A DNA stretch of 64,000 nucleotides from Herbiconiux flava (GCF_013409865.1 NZ_JACCBM010000001.1:1922001-1986000); one strand, 5' to 3'. Numbered from the stretch's first letter, positions 35,564-49,376 are shown. Translations and numbers: made by a program. Notes: a model not told the origin generated them from the sequence alone.

Positions 35564-37624
35564 ATGACTGCGGCCGACCCCCTCGCCCGGCTGGGCGTTC
35601 GCCAGACCTCGCACGGCGGAGAGCTGAGGGTCTGGTCGTCGACGGCGACGAGCATCGACCTGCTGCTCTACGACCGCAAAGACCCGAACTGGGTCTACAA
35701 GACGGTGCCGCTCGAGCGCGACGACGCGTCGAACGTCTGGAGCGCCCGCACCCGCAGCCTCGCCCCCGGCCGCCGCTACACGCTGCGCGTGAACGGCCCC
35801 GACGGCCCGCAGAACGCCTTCGACCCGAGTCTCGCCCTGATCGACCCCTACGCCCGCGGGCTGGTGCGCTCCGGCCGCGAGCAGTGGCGGAGCGTCGTCG
35901 TCGACGAGGAGTTCGACTGGCACGGCGTCACCAAGCCGAACACCCCGCTCGATCACACCGTCATCTACGAGGCGCACGTGAAGGGGCTCTCGAAGCTCAA
36001 CCCGCGCATCCCCGAGCACCTGCGCGGCACCTACGCGGGTCTCGCCCACGACACCTCGATCGGCTATCTGAAGAGCCTCGGCGTCACCGCCGTGGAGCTG
36101 CTGCCGGTGCACGCCTTCGTCTCCGAGCAACGGCTGCAGAAGCAGGGCCTCACGAACTACTGGGGCTACAACACCCTCGGCTTCTTCGCCCCGCACTCGC
36201 TCTACGCCTCGCGCGCCGCCCAGGCCGAAGGGCCCGCGGCGGTGCTGCGCGAGTTCAAGGGCATGGTCAAGCTGCTGCACGAGGCGGGGCTCGAGGTCAT
36301 CCTCGACGTGGTCTACAACCACACCGCCGAAGAGGGGCGGATGGGCCCGACCACCAGCTTCCGCGGCATCGACAACGCCGCGTACTACCGGCAGACGGCG
36401 CGGGGCGACTACGTCGACGTCACGGGCTGCGGCAACTCGATCAACACCGCGACGCCGGCCGTGTCGCGGTTGATCCTCGACTCGCTGAAGTACTGGGCGA
36501 ACGACGTGCAGGTCGACGGGTTCCGCTTCGACCTGGCGGCCACGCTCGGGCGGAACGGCGACCACTACTACGACCACGAGCATCCGCTGATCACCGGCAT
36601 CGTCGGCGACCCCGAGCTCGCCGACGTGAAGATGATCGCCGAGCCGTGGGACGTCGGGATGGGCGGCTGGCAGACCGGCAACTTCCCCAAGGGCTGGTCG
36701 GAGTGGAACGACCGCTACCGCGACCGCATGCGCAAGTTCTGGCTGCGCGACATCAAGTCGATCCGCGAGAACGGCAACCCGGGCGACGGGGTCGGGATGC
36801 TCGCCACGCGCATCGCCGGATCGTCGAACACCTTCGCGCAGGCCAGGGGCCCCCTCGCCTCGGTCGACTTCGTGACGGCCCACGACGGATTCACCCTCGC
36901 CGACCTGACGGCCTACAACGTCAAGCACAATGTGGGAAACGGGGAGTCGAACCGCGACGGCACCGACAACAACATGTCGTACAACCACGGCATCGAGGGC
37001 CCGACCACCTCGCGGTCCGTCGAGCAGGCCAGGCGGCGCGCGATGCGCAACCTGATGGGCACGCTGCTGCTCTCGGCCGGCGTGCCGATGATCACCGCCG
37101 GCGACGAGTTCGGGCGCAGCCAGAAGGGCAACAACAACGCCTACTGCCACGACAGCGAGCTGACCTGGCTGTCGTGGGACAGGCGCACCTGGCAGAAGGA
37201 CCTGTGGCGCACCACCCAGCATCTGCTGCGGATGCGGCGGGAGAACCCGGCCCTGCGGCCCGTGCGCTACGGCGTGTTCGGCGAGCGCACGCCGGGGTCG
37301 AGCCAGATGGACTGGTACGACGCCGCGGGGGAGTCGATGTCGATCGCCGACTGGAACTCGCCCGAGAACCGCACGCTGCAGTACGTGGCGGCGTCGACGC
37401 CCGAGCACGAGCCGCTGAACCGCATCCTCACGGTGATCCACGGGGTGGAGTCGCCGATCTCGGTGACGCTGCCGGTGCACGAGGGGGTCGTCGGGTACGA
37501 GCTGCTCTGGGACTCGTCGAACGAGGTGCTGCCGGCGGGGCACGAGCTGCCGCGGGTCGCGCCGGGGGCGGCGGTCGCGGTGGCGGCGGCGTCGCTGCAG
37601 CTGTATCGGGCGCTCTCGGACTAG
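35564..37624 (+). CDS. glgX: glycogen debranching enzyme (isoamylase type), first copy
   Basis: A 686-residue GH13_11 enzyme that cleaves alpha-1,6 branches. The N-terminal CBM48-like domain (GVRQTSHGGELRVWSSTATSIDLLLYD) is followed by the barrel: VIYEAHVKGLS, NYWGYNTLGFFAPHSLY, VDGFRFDLAATLGR (nucleophile Asp), VKMIAEPWDVGMGGWQTGNFP (acid Glu) and VTAHDGFTLADLTAYN. ATG 35564 fits the family start and the -10 spacing; the open frame upstream shadows the desulfurase. A second debranching enzyme begins the trehalose operon at the right end, so this copy probably serves glycogen breakdown with GlgP. A 71-bp GC-rich spacer with repeated GCGTGCCGC words follows. Confidence 0.95.
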   Translation: MTAADPLARLGVRQTSHGGELRVWSSTATSIDLLLYDRKDPNWVYKTVPLERDDASNVWSARTRSLAPGRRYTLRVNGPDGPQNAFDPSLALIDPYARGLVRSGREQWRSVVVDEEFDWHGVTKPNTPLDHTVIYEAHVKGLSKLNPRIPEHLRGTYAGLAHDTSIGYLKSLGVTAVELLPVHAFVSEQRLQKQGLTNYWGYNTLGFFAPHSLYASRAAQAEGPAAVLREFKGMVKLLHEAGLEVILDVVYNHTAEEGRMGPTTSFRGIDNAAYYRQTARGDYVDVTGCGNSINTATPAVSRLILDSLKYWANDVQVDGFRFDLAATLGRNGDHYYDHEHPLITGIVGDPELADVKMIAEPWDVGMGGWQTGNFPKGWSEWNDRYRDRMRKFWLRDIKSIRENGNPGDGVGMLATRIAGSSNTFAQARGPLASVDFVTAHDGFTLADLTAYNVKHNVGNGESNRDGTDNNMSYNHGIEGPTTSRSVEQARRRAMRNLMGTLLLSAGVPMITAGDEFGRSQKGNNNAYCHDSELTWLSWDRRTWQKDLWRTTQHLLRMRRENPALRPVRYGVFGERTPGSSQMDWYDAAGESMSIADWNSPENRTLQYVAASTPEHEPLNRILTVIHGVESPISVTLPVHEGVVGYELLWDSSNEVLPAGHELPRVAPGAAVAVAAASLQLYRALSD

Positions 37625-37696
37625 AGCGCGTGGCGTGTGGCGTGCTTGGCGGCCGCGTGCCGCGCTCGGCCGTCGCGTGCCGCGTGCCGCACTTCG

Positions 37697-38671
37697 CTAC
37701 AGGGCGAGGGTGGTGATCACCGCGAGGTGGTCTGAAGACCCCGCGCGCAGGGTGGTGTTCGACGTGACGTCCATGCCGCGCGAGAGCACGTGGTCGGGGC
37801 GGGTCGCCGGGAAGGCGGCCGGCCAGGTGAAGCCGAAGCCGCCGCCGTTCTGGTTCGCCTCGGCGAGCTGACCCGTGAGACCGGCGAGGCTGCGGTCGGA
37901 GCTGCCCGCGTTGAAGTCGCCCATCATGATCAGCCGCGCGTTCTCGTCGCGCGGCACGTAGTCGGCGAGGTTCGCGAGCATCTCGTCGCGGGCCTCGTGG
38001 TCGGCCGGCCGCGCCGACGCCGCGTGGATGACGTAGAGACTGACGAGCCCCGTCGGCGTCGCGAGGTCGGCCGCGATGCCGCGCTGCCAGCCCAGCCCGA
38101 GGTCGAGCGCCTGGGCGTTCTCGATCGGGTACTTGCTCCACACGCCGACCGTGCCGATGCCGTAGGAGTGCGGGTAGCTCTCGCTCAGCACCGCCTCGAC
38201 CTCGGCGCGGGCCGTGTCGTCCATCTCCTGCAGCCCGATCACGTCGGCACCCTGGGCGGCCAGCGCCTGCGCCGACTCGGCGGCGGTGCCCGAGTCCGCC
38301 TCGACGTTCTGGCTGGCCACGGTGAGGGTTCCGGATGCTCCGCCGGCGCTCTGCGTCAGCGGCACCAGCGCGGGCACGAACATCACGCCCCAGACGATCG
38401 CGGGGATCACGGCCGCGGCGACCGCACCCCGGCTGCGCGCGATCAGACCGGCCACGAGGAGCACCGGGATCGCGGCACCGAACCACGGGAGGGCGGACTC
38501 GACGATGAGCGAGAGCCCGAGCATCCGCGGCACGAGCACGTGGGCAGCGAGCAGCAGAGCGAGTGCGAGCGAGGCCAGGCACACCGCGATGGCCAGGGCG
38601 GGGCGGCTGCGCCGCCGCCTCGGCGGTGTCGGACGGCCGCTCTGACGCGGCTTCTCGAGCAGTGCTGACAT
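37697..38671 (-). CDS. membrane-anchored endonuclease/exonuclease/phosphatase-family protein
   Basis: A 324-residue protein. Three hydrophobic segments cover about 25-110, after which the EEP domain begins: LTVASQNVEADSG, VIGLQEMDD (metal-binding Glu), SLYVIHAASARPADHE, ARLIMMGDFNAG (GDFN motif) and AGSSDHLAVITTLAL (catalytic SDH). All key residues are present, and the domain should face outside the cell. Extracytoplasmic EEP proteins act on nucleic acids or phospholipids; the substrate is not evident. ATG 38671 is seven bases after CAGAAT on its strand, a leaderless layout; ATG 38680 or 38701 are alternatives. Confidence 0.88.
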   Translation of the reverse strand: MSALLEKPRQSGRPTPPRRRRSRPALAIAVCLASLALALLLAAHVLVPRMLGLSLIVESALPWFGAAIPVLLVAGLIARSRGAVAAAVIPAIVWGVMFVPALVPLTQSAGGASGTLTVASQNVEADSGTAAESAQALAAQGADVIGLQEMDDTARAEVEAVLSESYPHSYGIGTVGVWSKYPIENAQALDLGLGWQRGIAADLATPTGLVSLYVIHAASARPADHEARDEMLANLADYVPRDENARLIMMGDFNAGSSDRSLAGLTGQLAEANQNGGGFGFTWPAAFPATRPDHVLSRGMDVTSNTTLRAGSSDHLAVITTLAL

Positions 38672-38678
38672 CGGGGAC

Positions 38679-38684
38679 ATTCTG
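38679..38684 (-). promoter_or_regulatory. candidate -10 element, leaderless EEP-family gene
   Basis: CAGAAT on the minus strand with seven bases to ATG 38671 and no ribosome binding site. Confidence 0.45.
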
Positions 38685-38778
38685 CACCGCACGACTGACA
38701 ATCCTCTCCGTGCTGCGGGTGATTCGCCGGAGGGACCCTGTGCCGGGCCGCTCCCGAGGCGGTGTCAGAGGCCCGCCG

Positions 38779-38784
38779 TATGCT
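38779..38784 (+). promoter_or_regulatory. candidate -10 element, leaderless mnmA
   Basis: TATGCT, then GGACGGC, then ATG 38792, no ribosome binding site. Confidence 0.55.
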
Positions 38785-38791
38785 GGACGGC

Positions 38792-42447
<3,656 letters not shown>

Positions 42448-42450
42448 CGG

Positions 42451-43476
42451 ATGCGCGGGCGCGCGGCCGCGGTCGGGGGAGTGATCGCGGCGGCGGCCGG
42501 CCTCGGCGCGGCTGCCGTCTGGGTGCGCAGCTCGCCGTGGCCGGCGGTGATGGCCATCCGCGCGGTGTTCGACCGCGACGCCCGCCGTACGGTCGCCGAG
42601 CTGGAGCGCCACGCTCCGCCCGGCCCCTTCCGCGAGCTGCACGACGTGCCCTACGGCCCCGTCGCCGGCCGCGCCGGGGGCACCTTCGACCTCGTCTCGC
42701 CGATCGACTCCGCAGCACCGCGGCCGGTCGTCGTGTGGATCCACGGCGGCGCCTGGATCTCGGGGAGCAAGGCTCACGTCACCCCGTACCTCCGCCACCT
42801 CGCCGCAGCGGGGTACATCGGTGTCGCCGTCGACTACACGATCGCGCCCGACGCCGCCTATCCCACCGCCGTGGAGCAGCTCGGCGACGCCCTCGCCCAC
42901 CTCGTCGAGCACCCCGACGAGCTCGGTATCGACCCCGGTCGCATCGTGCTCGCCGGTGACTCGGCGGGCGCGCAGCTCGCGAGCCAGCTCGCGGCCGCGA
43001 TCGTGAACCCGGCGTACGCGGCCCGCACGGGCATCCGCCCCGCCCTCGAGCCCGGTCAGCTCGCCGGGATCGTGCTGCACTGCGGCATCTACGACCTCGA
43101 CGCCATGACGCACCTCACCGGCGTGCTCGAGTGGGGCTTCACGAGCGCCCTCCGGGCCTACACCGGCAGCCGCGACTGGTCGGCGACCGAGGCGGCCGAC
43201 TCGATGAGCACGATCCGCGCCGTCACCGGGGCCTTCCCGCCGGCCTTCCTCTCGGGCGGCAACGGCGACGGGCTCACCGCCGTGCAATCGGTGCCCCTGA
43301 GCGAGCGGATGCGCGCGGCCGGCGTCCCCGTCACCACGATGTTCTGGCCCGCCGACCACCAGCCCTCCCTGCCCCACGAATACCAGTTCAAGCTCGACTT
43401 CCCCGACGCCCGCCGAACCCTCGACGCGACCATCGCCTTCCTCGACGAGGTGACGGGGCCGCGGTCCGACGGGTGA
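42451..43476 (+). CDS. alpha/beta hydrolase, HSL/carboxylesterase type with N-terminal anchor
   Basis: A 341-residue hydrolase. A hydrophobic segment at about 7-26 is a signal anchor, so the enzyme is probably at the membrane or outside. The oxyanion motif is VVVWIHGGAWISG, the nucleophile is in IVLAGDSAGAQLASQ (G-D-S-A-G), and the late His is likely in MFWPADHQPSLPHEYQF. These are hormone-sensitive-lipase-family features. It begins three bases after ligA, so it is likely co-transcribed though functionally unrelated. Substrate unknown. Confidence 0.88.
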   Translation: MRGRAAAVGGVIAAAAGLGAAAVWVRSSPWPAVMAIRAVFDRDARRTVAELERHAPPGPFRELHDVPYGPVAGRAGGTFDLVSPIDSAAPRPVVVWIHGGAWISGSKAHVTPYLRHLAAAGYIGVAVDYTIAPDAAYPTAVEQLGDALAHLVEHPDELGIDPGRIVLAGDSAGAQLASQLAAAIVNPAYAARTGIRPALEPGQLAGIVLHCGIYDLDAMTHLTGVLEWGFTSALRAYTGSRDWSATEAADSMSTIRAVTGAFPPAFLSGGNGDGLTAVQSVPLSERMRAAGVPVTTMFWPADHQPSLPHEYQFKLDFPDARRTLDATIAFLDEVTGPRSDG

Positions 43477-43570
43477 CCGCCCCACCGGTCGAAGGCCGAG
43501 GCGCGACAGCCCGACGCCCGCCTTCCGACGCCCGCCCATCTGCGCCCCGACCCCGCAAGCGGCCACCCCG

Positions 43571-43576
43571 TAGAAT
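43571..43576 (+). promoter_or_regulatory. candidate -10 element for gatCAB
   Basis: TAGAAT in the 137-bp spacer before gatC would give a leader of about 30 nt containing CCGGAG near the ATG at 43614. No good -35 is seen. Confidence 0.45.
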
Positions 43577-43613
43577 TGCCCCACACCCTTCGCGAACAGA
43601 ACACCGGAGCACC

Positions 43614-43913
43614 ATGTCCGAAATAACCCAGGAGCAGGTCGCGCATCTCGCGAACCTCGCCCGGATCGCCCTGACACCCGAGGAGATCGAGAGCCTCACG
43701 AGCGAGCTCGGCTCGATCGTCGACAACGTCGCGAAGGTGTCCGAGGTCGCGACGGCCGATGTGCCGGCCACGAGTCACCCGATCCCGCTGCAGAACGTCT
43801 ACCGCGACGACGTGCCCGGTGCCACGCTCACCACCGAGCAGGCGATCGCCGGTGCACCCGACCACGACGGCACGCGCTTCCGCGTGACCGCGATCCTCGG
43901 AGAGGAGCAGTGA
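43614..43913 (+). CDS. gatC: aspartyl/glutamyl-tRNA amidotransferase subunit C
   Basis: A 99-residue subunit that stabilises GatA-GatB. It shows the family pattern [36 protein letters not shown] and [15 protein letters not shown] 43614 has CCGGAG seven bases upstream. It overlaps gatA by one base. The complex converts Glu-tRNA-Gln (and Asp-tRNA-Asn) to the amidated forms, needed where glutaminyl-tRNA synthetase is absent. Confidence 0.96.
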   Translation: MSEITQEQVAHLANLARIALTPEEIESLTSELGSIVDNVAKVSEVATADVPATSHPIPLQNVYRDDVPGATLTTEQAIAGAPDHDGTRFRVTAILGEEQ

Positions 43914-45457
43914 TGGCCCGCCACGACCACGAGCTCGTCCGGCTGCCGGCCGCCGCGCTCGCCGAGAAGCTCTCCAGCGGCGAGATCAGCGCCGTCGAGG
44001 CCACCGACGCGCACCTCGACCGCATCGCCGCCGTCGACGAGGAGGTGCACGCGTTCCTGCACACCGCCCCCGAGCTGAGCCGCCGCACCGCCGCCGCGAT
44101 CGACGAGCGCCGACGCGCGGGTGAGGCCCTGCATCCGCTCGCCGGTGTGCCGATCGCCATCAAGGACGTGATCGTCACGAACGACATGCCCACCACGAGC
44201 GGCTCGAAGATCCTCGAGGGGTGGGTGCCGCCCTACGACGCGACCGTCATGACCAAGCTGCGCGCGGCCGGCCTCGTGCCGATCGGCAAGACGAACATGG
44301 ACGAGTTCGCGATGGGCTCCACCACCGAGCACTCCGCCTACGGCCCCACCCACAACCCGTGGGATCTCGAGCGCATCCCCGGCGGCTCCGGCGGCGGCTC
44401 GGCCGCGGCGGTCGCGAGCTTCGAGGCGCCGCTCGCCCTCGGCAGCGACACGGGCGGCTCCATCCGGCAGCCGGCCCACGTCACGGGCACCGTCGGCGTC
44501 AAGCCGACCTACGGGGGAGTGAGCCGCTACGGCGCCATCGCGCTCGCCTCGAGCCTCGACCAGATCGGCCCCGTCAGCCGCACCGTGCTCGACTCGGCGC
44601 TGCTGCACGACGTCATCGGCGGCCACGACCCGCGCGACTCCACCTCGCTCACCGACGAGTGGCCGAGCATGGCCGAGGCCGTGCGCCGCGGCGACGTGAA
44701 GGGCCTGAAGATCGGGGTCATCAAGGAGCTCGACGGCGACGGCTTCCAGGCCGGCGTGCTCGAGCGCTTCCGCGAGGCGCTCGACCTGCTGGCCGCGAAC
44801 GGCGCCGAGATCATCGACGTCAGCCTGCCGAGCCTCGAGTACGCCATCGCGGCCTACTACCTGATCATGCCGGCCGAGGCTTCCTCGAACCTGGCGAAGT
44901 TCGACTCCGTGCGCTTCGGCCTGCGGGTCAACCCGCCCGGCGGCGGCACCGTCGAAGACGTCATGGCGGCGACCCGCGAGGTCGGCTTCGGCGCCGAGGC
45001 GAAGCGTCGCATCATCCTGGGCACCTATGCGCTGAGCGCCGGCTACTACGACGCCTACTACGGCAGCGCCCAGAAGGTGCGCACGCTCGTGCAGCGCGAC
45101 TTCGCCGCGGCCTTCGCCGGGGTCGACGTGCTGGTCTCGCCGACCGCGCCGACCACCGCGTTCAAGCTCGGCTCCAACACGGGCGACCCGATGGCGATGT
45201 ACCTCAACGACATCGCGACCATCCCCGCGAACCTCGCGGGCATCCCCGGCATCTCGCTTCCCGTGGGCCTGGCCCGTGAAGACGGCCTGCCCGTCGGCAT
45301 CCAGTTCCTCGCCCCCGCTCGCGAAGACGCCCGTCTCTACGGCGTCGGCGGGGCTCTCGAGCGGATGCTCGAAGAGAAGTGGGGCCACACGCTGATCTCT
45401 CAGGCACCCGATCTCGCCCCCGGCGAGATGGCGGCCGCGCAGGAAGGAGCCGTCTGA
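43913..45457 (+). CDS. gatA: aspartyl/glutamyl-tRNA amidotransferase subunit A
   Basis: A 514-residue amidase-signature protein that releases ammonia from glutamine. The Ser-cisSer-Lys triad is visible: Lys in [12 protein letters not shown], and the serines in [17 protein letters not shown] and [14 protein letters not shown]. The channel to GatB is formed with the rest of the fold. ATG 43913 overlaps the gatC stop; GTG 43910 is one codon earlier. It is coupled to gatB by a TGATG overlap. Confidence 0.97.
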   Translation: MARHDHELVRLPAAALAEKLSSGEISAVEATDAHLDRIAAVDEEVHAFLHTAPELSRRTAAAIDERRRAGEALHPLAGVPIAIKDVIVTNDMPTTSGSKILEGWVPPYDATVMTKLRAAGLVPIGKTNMDEFAMGSTTEHSAYGPTHNPWDLERIPGGSGGGSAAAVASFEAPLALGSDTGGSIRQPAHVTGTVGVKPTYGGVSRYGAIALASSLDQIGPVSRTVLDSALLHDVIGGHDPRDSTSLTDEWPSMAEAVRRGDVKGLKIGVIKELDGDGFQAGVLERFREALDLLAANGAEIIDVSLPSLEYAIAAYYLIMPAEASSNLAKFDSVRFGLRVNPPGGGTVEDVMAATREVGFGAEAKRRIILGTYALSAGYYDAYYGSAQKVRTLVQRDFAAAFAGVDVLVSPTAPTTAFKLGSNTGDPMAMYLNDIATIPANLAGIPGISLPVGLAREDGLPVGIQFLAPAREDARLYGVGGALERMLEEKWGHTLISQAPDLAPGEMAAAQEGAV

Positions 45458-46974
45458 TGGCCACCGCGAAACTGATGGACTTCGACAAGGCCCTCGAGCT
45501 GTTCGAGCCCGTGCTCGGCTTCGAGGTGCACGTCGAGCTCTCGACGAAGACCAAGATGTTCTCCGACGCCCCGAACTTCTTCGGCGGCGAGCCCAACACG
45601 AACATCACGCCGGTCGACCTGGGCCTGCCCGGGTCGCTGCCCGTGGTGAACGGCGAGGCGGTGCGGTACAGCATCAGCCTGGGACTGGCACTCGGATGCT
45701 CGATCGCCCCCTCGAGCCGCTTCGCGCGCAAGAACTACTTCTACCCCGACCTGGCGAAGAACTATCAGATCTCGCAGTTCGACGAGCCGATCGCCTTCGG
45801 CGGCTCGGTCGACGTCGAGCTGCCCGACGGCCGCATGTTCACCGTGCCGATCGAGCGCGCGCACATGGAGGAGGACGCCGGCAAGCTCACGCATGTCGGC
45901 GGGGCCACCGGCCGCATCCAGGGCGCCGAGTACTCGCTCGTCGACTACAACCGCGCCGGTGTGCCGCTGGTCGAGATCGTCACCGACATCATCTACGGCG
46001 CCGAGGCCGATGCGCCCGAGCTGGCGAAGGCGTACGTGGCGACCATTCGCGACATCGTGGTGGCGCTCGGCATCTCCGAGGCCCGGATGGAGCGCGGAAA
46101 CCTGCGCTGCGACGCGAACATCTCGCTGCGTCCGCGCACCGCTCCCGGCGAGCCGCCGGCACCGCTCGGCACTCGCACCGAGACGAAGAACGTCAACTCG
46201 CTGCGCTCGGTCGAGCGGGCCATCCGCTACGAGATCCAGCGCCAGGCGCAGATCCTCGCCGACGGCGGCACCATCACGCAGGAGACGCGGCACTGGCACG
46301 AGGACACGGGCACCACCTCGGCCGGGCGCCCGAAGAGCGACGCCGACGACTACCGCTACTTCCCCGAGCCCGACCTGCTGCCGGTCGTGCCCTCGGCCGA
46401 ATTGATCGAGGAGCTCCGCGCCGCCCTGCCCGAGCCGCCCGCCGCACGCCGCCGCCGGCTGAAGCAGGAGTGGGGCTTCACCGACCTGGAGTTCCAGGAC
46501 GTGCAGAACGCCGGGCTGCTCGTCGAGGTCACCTCGACCGTCGAGGCCGGCGCGTCGCCGGCCGCCGCTCGCAAGTGGTGGTCGGGGGAGATCTCGCGCA
46601 TCGCGAACGCGCGCTCGGCCGAGCCTGCTTCACTGGTGTCGCCCGCCGACGTCGCGGCGCTCGTCACCCTGATCGACAGCGGTGCGCTGAACGACCGTCT
46701 GGCCCGCCAGGTGCTCGAAGGCGTCATCGACGGCGAGGGCACCCCGCAGGAGGTCGTCGACGCCCGCGGACTGGCGGTGGTCTCCGACGACGGCGCGCTG
46801 ATCGCGGCCATCGACGAGGCGCTCGCCGCCCAGCCCGACGTGCTCGCCAAGATCAAGGACGGCAAGGTGCAGGCCGCCGGCGCCGTCATCGGCGCGGTCA
46901 TGAAGGCGATGAAGGGCCAGGCCGACGCGGCCCGCGTGCGCGAACTCGTGCTCGAGCGCGCGGCGGCCGAGTAA
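45457..46974 (+). CDS. gatB: aspartyl/glutamyl-tRNA amidotransferase subunit B
   Basis: A 505-residue kinase/transamidase subunit that activates the mischarged aminoacyl-tRNA. Recognisable blocks are [60 protein letters not shown] and [18 protein letters not shown]; the C-terminal YqeY-like tail domain is complete (about 360-505). AAGGAG lies ten bases before ATG 45457. A strong terminator follows at 46990-47024. Confidence 0.97.
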   Translation: MATAKLMDFDKALELFEPVLGFEVHVELSTKTKMFSDAPNFFGGEPNTNITPVDLGLPGSLPVVNGEAVRYSISLGLALGCSIAPSSRFARKNYFYPDLAKNYQISQFDEPIAFGGSVDVELPDGRMFTVPIERAHMEEDAGKLTHVGGATGRIQGAEYSLVDYNRAGVPLVEIVTDIIYGAEADAPELAKAYVATIRDIVVALGISEARMERGNLRCDANISLRPRTAPGEPPAPLGTRTETKNVNSLRSVERAIRYEIQRQAQILADGGTITQETRHWHEDTGTTSAGRPKSDADDYRYFPEPDLLPVVPSAELIEELRAALPEPPAARRRRLKQEWGFTDLEFQDVQNAGLLVEVTSTVEAGASPAAARKWWSGEISRIANARSAEPASLVSPADVAALVTLIDSGALNDRLARQVLEGVIDGEGTPQEVVDARGLAVVSDDGALIAAIDEALAAQPDVLAKIKDGKVQAAGAVIGAVMKAMKGQADAARVRELVLERAAAE

Positions 46975-46989
46975 CCGCCCCTCACACGG

Positions 46990-47024
46990 ACGACGGCCCT
47001 TCCCGGAACGGGAAGGGCCGTCGT
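46990..47024. terminator. terminator between gatB and the DinB-like gene
   Basis: A perfect 16-bp stem (46990-47005 with 47009-47024) and a GAA loop. It lacks a clear U-run but its strength and its place between convergent genes make a two-way terminator the best reading. Confidence 0.85.
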
Positions 47025-47038
47025 CGTGTCCGGTCGGT

Positions 47039-47632
47039 CTAGGCGGCCAGGCGCGCGTCGCGGCCCGTGAGTGCGAGCAGCCGCGTCTGCAGCGGCGCGT
47101 CGTCGGCCACCGGAACGGGAGACGCGAACAGGCCGCTCAGCTCCAGGGCGTCGCGCTGCGGCTCGAACACCGTCCACACGGCCGCGACCAGGTCGACGTC
47201 GAGGTCCTCGGGCGCTCCGACGGCCCGCGCCAGGTCCCAGCTGTGGATCGTCACGTCCGCCACCTGCTCCTTGAGGTACTCCACGACGGTCACCGTGTCG
47301 GACGCGAGGTTCACCTCGGAGTCGGGCGCCGCATCCTGCCACGCGGTCGTCGCCGCGAGCGAGTAGCGGTGCCACTCGTGCCGCAGATCGGCTTCGATCG
47401 CGCGCAGTCGGCTCTTCGCCTGCCGTGTGCTGAGGCCTGAGAGCAGCCACGGCACCCACTGCTGCTCCTCGATCACGTGCTGCACCAGGTCGCGCACGCG
47501 CCAGTCGGTGTCGGGGGTCGGGCCGTCCCAGTCCTCGACGGCGGCCAGGCGGCTGCCGAACTCGTGGTGGGCGCGGCGCTGCAGTCGCAGCCACTGGGCG
47601 GTCTCGGTGTCGAGGGGGGTTCGTGCGGTCAT
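47039..47632 (-). CDS. TIGR03086-type DinB-superfamily metal-binding protein
   Basis: A 197-residue protein of the DinB/mycothiol-dependent maleylpyruvate isomerase superfamily. The signature VRDLVQHVIEEQQWVPWLL holds one metal-binding His, and VADVTIHSWDLARAVG the other. These proteins form four-helix bundles binding zinc or nickel; many use mycothiol or bacillithiol, but the reaction here is unknown. ATG 47632 follows AGGAGCTCCGG, and an AATAGAG patch further upstream may be its promoter. Single-gene unit divergent from the GNAT gene. Confidence 0.85.
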   Translation of the reverse strand: MTARTPLDTETAQWLRLQRRAHHEFGSRLAAVEDWDGPTPDTDWRVRDLVQHVIEEQQWVPWLLSGLSTRQAKSRLRAIEADLRHEWHRYSLAATTAWQDAAPDSEVNLASDTVTVVEYLKEQVADVTIHSWDLARAVGAPEDLDVDLVAAVWTVFEPQRDALELSGLFASPVPVADDAPLQTRLLALTGRDARLAA

Positions 47633-47739
47633 CCGGAGCTCCTGTCGATCTCTATTGTCAATGACGGGCCCCGGATGCGCATTCCTCCTGCTCCCCGATG
47701 CGACGACCGATCAGCGCAGAGCGAACACCGCGCGGGCGC

Positions 47740-47745
47740 TAGGGT
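47740..47745 (+). promoter_or_regulatory. candidate -10 element, leaderless GNAT gene
   Basis: TAGGGT, then CGGCAC, then ATG 47752, no ribosome binding site. Confidence 0.55.
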
Positions 47746-47751
47746 CGGCAC

Positions 47752-48276
47752 ATGACCCACCACGGCACCCGCGTGCGCCCCCTCACCGAGGCCGACGTGC
47801 CCCGTCTGCTCGAGCTCAACCACGCGGCGGTGCCCGCGGTGAACGACATCGATGCGGGGGAGATGGGCGCCCTCATCGGCGCCGCGGCGCTGGCGGCCGG
47901 GGTGGTGCGGGGCGGGCATCCGGATGCGCGTGAGGGAGAGCTGCTCGGCTTCGTGCTCGCCCTGGCGCCGGGCGCCGACTACGCCAGCGAGAACTACCGC
48001 TGGTTCTCGCAGCGCGGCGATCGCTTCCTCTACGTCGACCGCATCGTCGTGGGGGAGGGGCACCGCGGTGAGGGACTCGGACCGCGGCTCTACGACGCGG
48101 TCTTCGTCGAGGCGCGGGCGCGGGGCGCGGCCGAGGTCGACTGCGAGGTCAATGTCGAGCCGCCGAACCCCGGCTCGCTCGCCTTCCACGCACGGCTCGG
48201 CTTCGAGGAGGTGGGCCGCCAGTCGACGAAGGGCGGCTCGGTGGTGGTCGCGCTGCTGGCGAAGCCCACCTCCTAG
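47752..48276 (+). CDS. GNAT family N-acetyltransferase
   Basis: A 174-residue acetyl-CoA-dependent transferase. Motif A is IVVGEGHRGEGLGPRLYDAVF, the acetyl-CoA pyrophosphate loop; motif B follows around CEVNVEPPNPGSLAFHARLGFEEVGRQ. The N-terminal acceptor-binding part begins THHGTRVRPLTEADVPRLLELNHAAVPAV in shorter pieces typical of the family. Acceptor substrate is unknown. Start is leaderless-type. It converges on the aldo/keto reductase gene, with a strong hairpin in between. Confidence 0.88.
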   Translation: MTHHGTRVRPLTEADVPRLLELNHAAVPAVNDIDAGEMGALIGAAALAAGVVRGGHPDAREGELLGFVLALAPGADYASENYRWFSQRGDRFLYVDRIVVGEGHRGEGLGPRLYDAVFVEARARGAAEVDCEVNVEPPNPGSLAFHARLGFEEVGRQSTKGGSVVVALLAKPTS

Positions 48277-48338
48277 GCAGGCAGAAATGTCCGTCGACTG
48301 CGGGCCCTGAAGCGGGTCGGAGGTGGTGGCCCGCGGGA

Positions 48339-48363
48339 GCGGCCGGGCCGGGGGCCCGGCCGC
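48339..48363. terminator. hairpin between convergent GNAT and aldo/keto reductase genes
   Basis: An 11-bp perfect stem (GCGGCCGGGCC / GGCCCGGCCGC) with a GGG loop, placed between two converging genes. No U-run. Confidence 0.6.
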
Positions 48364-48371
48364 AGCGGGGG

Positions 48372-49376
48372 TCAGACCACGCGGGTGGGGGGAGAGGTCG
48401 TCTTCGACGGGTCGGTGACGGCGGCCGAACCGAGGATGTCATCGATCTGCGACAGCACGTCGGCCGGCAGCTCGACGCCCGAGGCCTCGACGTTCGACGC
48501 GACCTGCTCGGGGCGCGAAGCGCCGATGATGGCGGCGGCCACGTTCTCGTTCGCGAGCACCCAGGCGATGGCGAGCTGCGCCATCGTCAGGTCGAGCGAG
48601 GCGGCGACCGGCTCGAGCTTCTCGACGCGCTGCAGGATGTCGTCGGTCAGGAACGACTTCACCGTGTCGGCACCGCCCTTCTCGTCGGTGGCGCGCGAGC
48701 CCGAGGGCAGCGGCTGGCCGGCCTTGTACTTGCCGGTGAGCACGCCCTGCGCGACCGGCGACCAGACGATCTGCGAGATGCCGAGCTCCTTCGAGGCCGG
48801 CACGACCTCCTCCTCGATGACCCGCCAGAGCATCGAGTACTGAGGCTGGTTCGAGATCAGCTGGAAGCCGAGCGACTCGGCCAGGGCGTGGCCCTCCCGC
48901 AGCTGCTCGGCGGTCCACTCGCTGACGCCGATGTAGAGCGCCTTGCCCTGACGGACCACGTCGGCGAACGCCTGCATGGTCTCGAACAGCGGCGTCTCGT
49001 AGTCGTAGCGGTGCGCCTGGTAGAGGTCGACGTAGTCGGTGCCGAGGCGCTGGAGCGAGCCGTCGATCGACTCGAGGATGTGCTTGCGCGAGAGCCCGGT
49101 GTCGTTCGGGCCCTTGGGTCCGGTGGGCCAGTAGACCTTCGTGAAGATCTCGAGCGAGGAGCGTCGCTCGCCCTTCAGGGCGTCGCCCAGCACCTGCTCG
49201 GCGACCGTGTTCGCGTAGGCGTCGGCCGTGTCGAAGGTGGTGATGCCGTTGTCGAGAGCGGCCCGCACGCACTGCGTGGCCGTGTCGTTCTCGACCTGGG
49301 AGCCGTGGGTGAGCCAGTTGCCATAGGTGATCTCGGAGATCTTGAGTCCGCTGTTGCCGAGGTATCGAAACTTCAT
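48372..49376 (-). CDS. aldo/keto reductase
   Basis: A 334-residue NADPH-dependent oxidoreductase of the Kv-beta/AKR type. The start MKFRYLGNSGLKISEITYGNW is standard. The catalytic tetrad is visible: Asp in TFDTADAY, Tyr in DAYANT, Lys in EIFTKVYWP and His in YQAHRYD; the NADPH-binding GASRPEQVASNV lies near the C-terminus. ATG 49376 overlaps the MarR-gene stop by ATGA, so it is translated as the second gene of that unit and probably controlled by it. Substrate unknown; aldehydes or quinones are typical for this subfamily. Confidence 0.93.
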   Translation of the reverse strand: MKFRYLGNSGLKISEITYGNWLTHGSQVENDTATQCVRAALDNGITTFDTADAYANTVAEQVLGDALKGERRSSLEIFTKVYWPTGPKGPNDTGLSRKHILESIDGSLQRLGTDYVDLYQAHRYDYETPLFETMQAFADVVRQGKALYIGVSEWTAEQLREGHALAESLGFQLISNQPQYSMLWRVIEEEVVPASKELGISQIVWSPVAQGVLTGKYKAGQPLPSGSRATDEKGGADTVKSFLTDDILQRVEKLEPVAASLDLTMAQLAIAWVLANENVAAAIIGASRPEQVASNVEASGVELPADVLSQIDDILGSAAVTDPSKTTSPPTRVV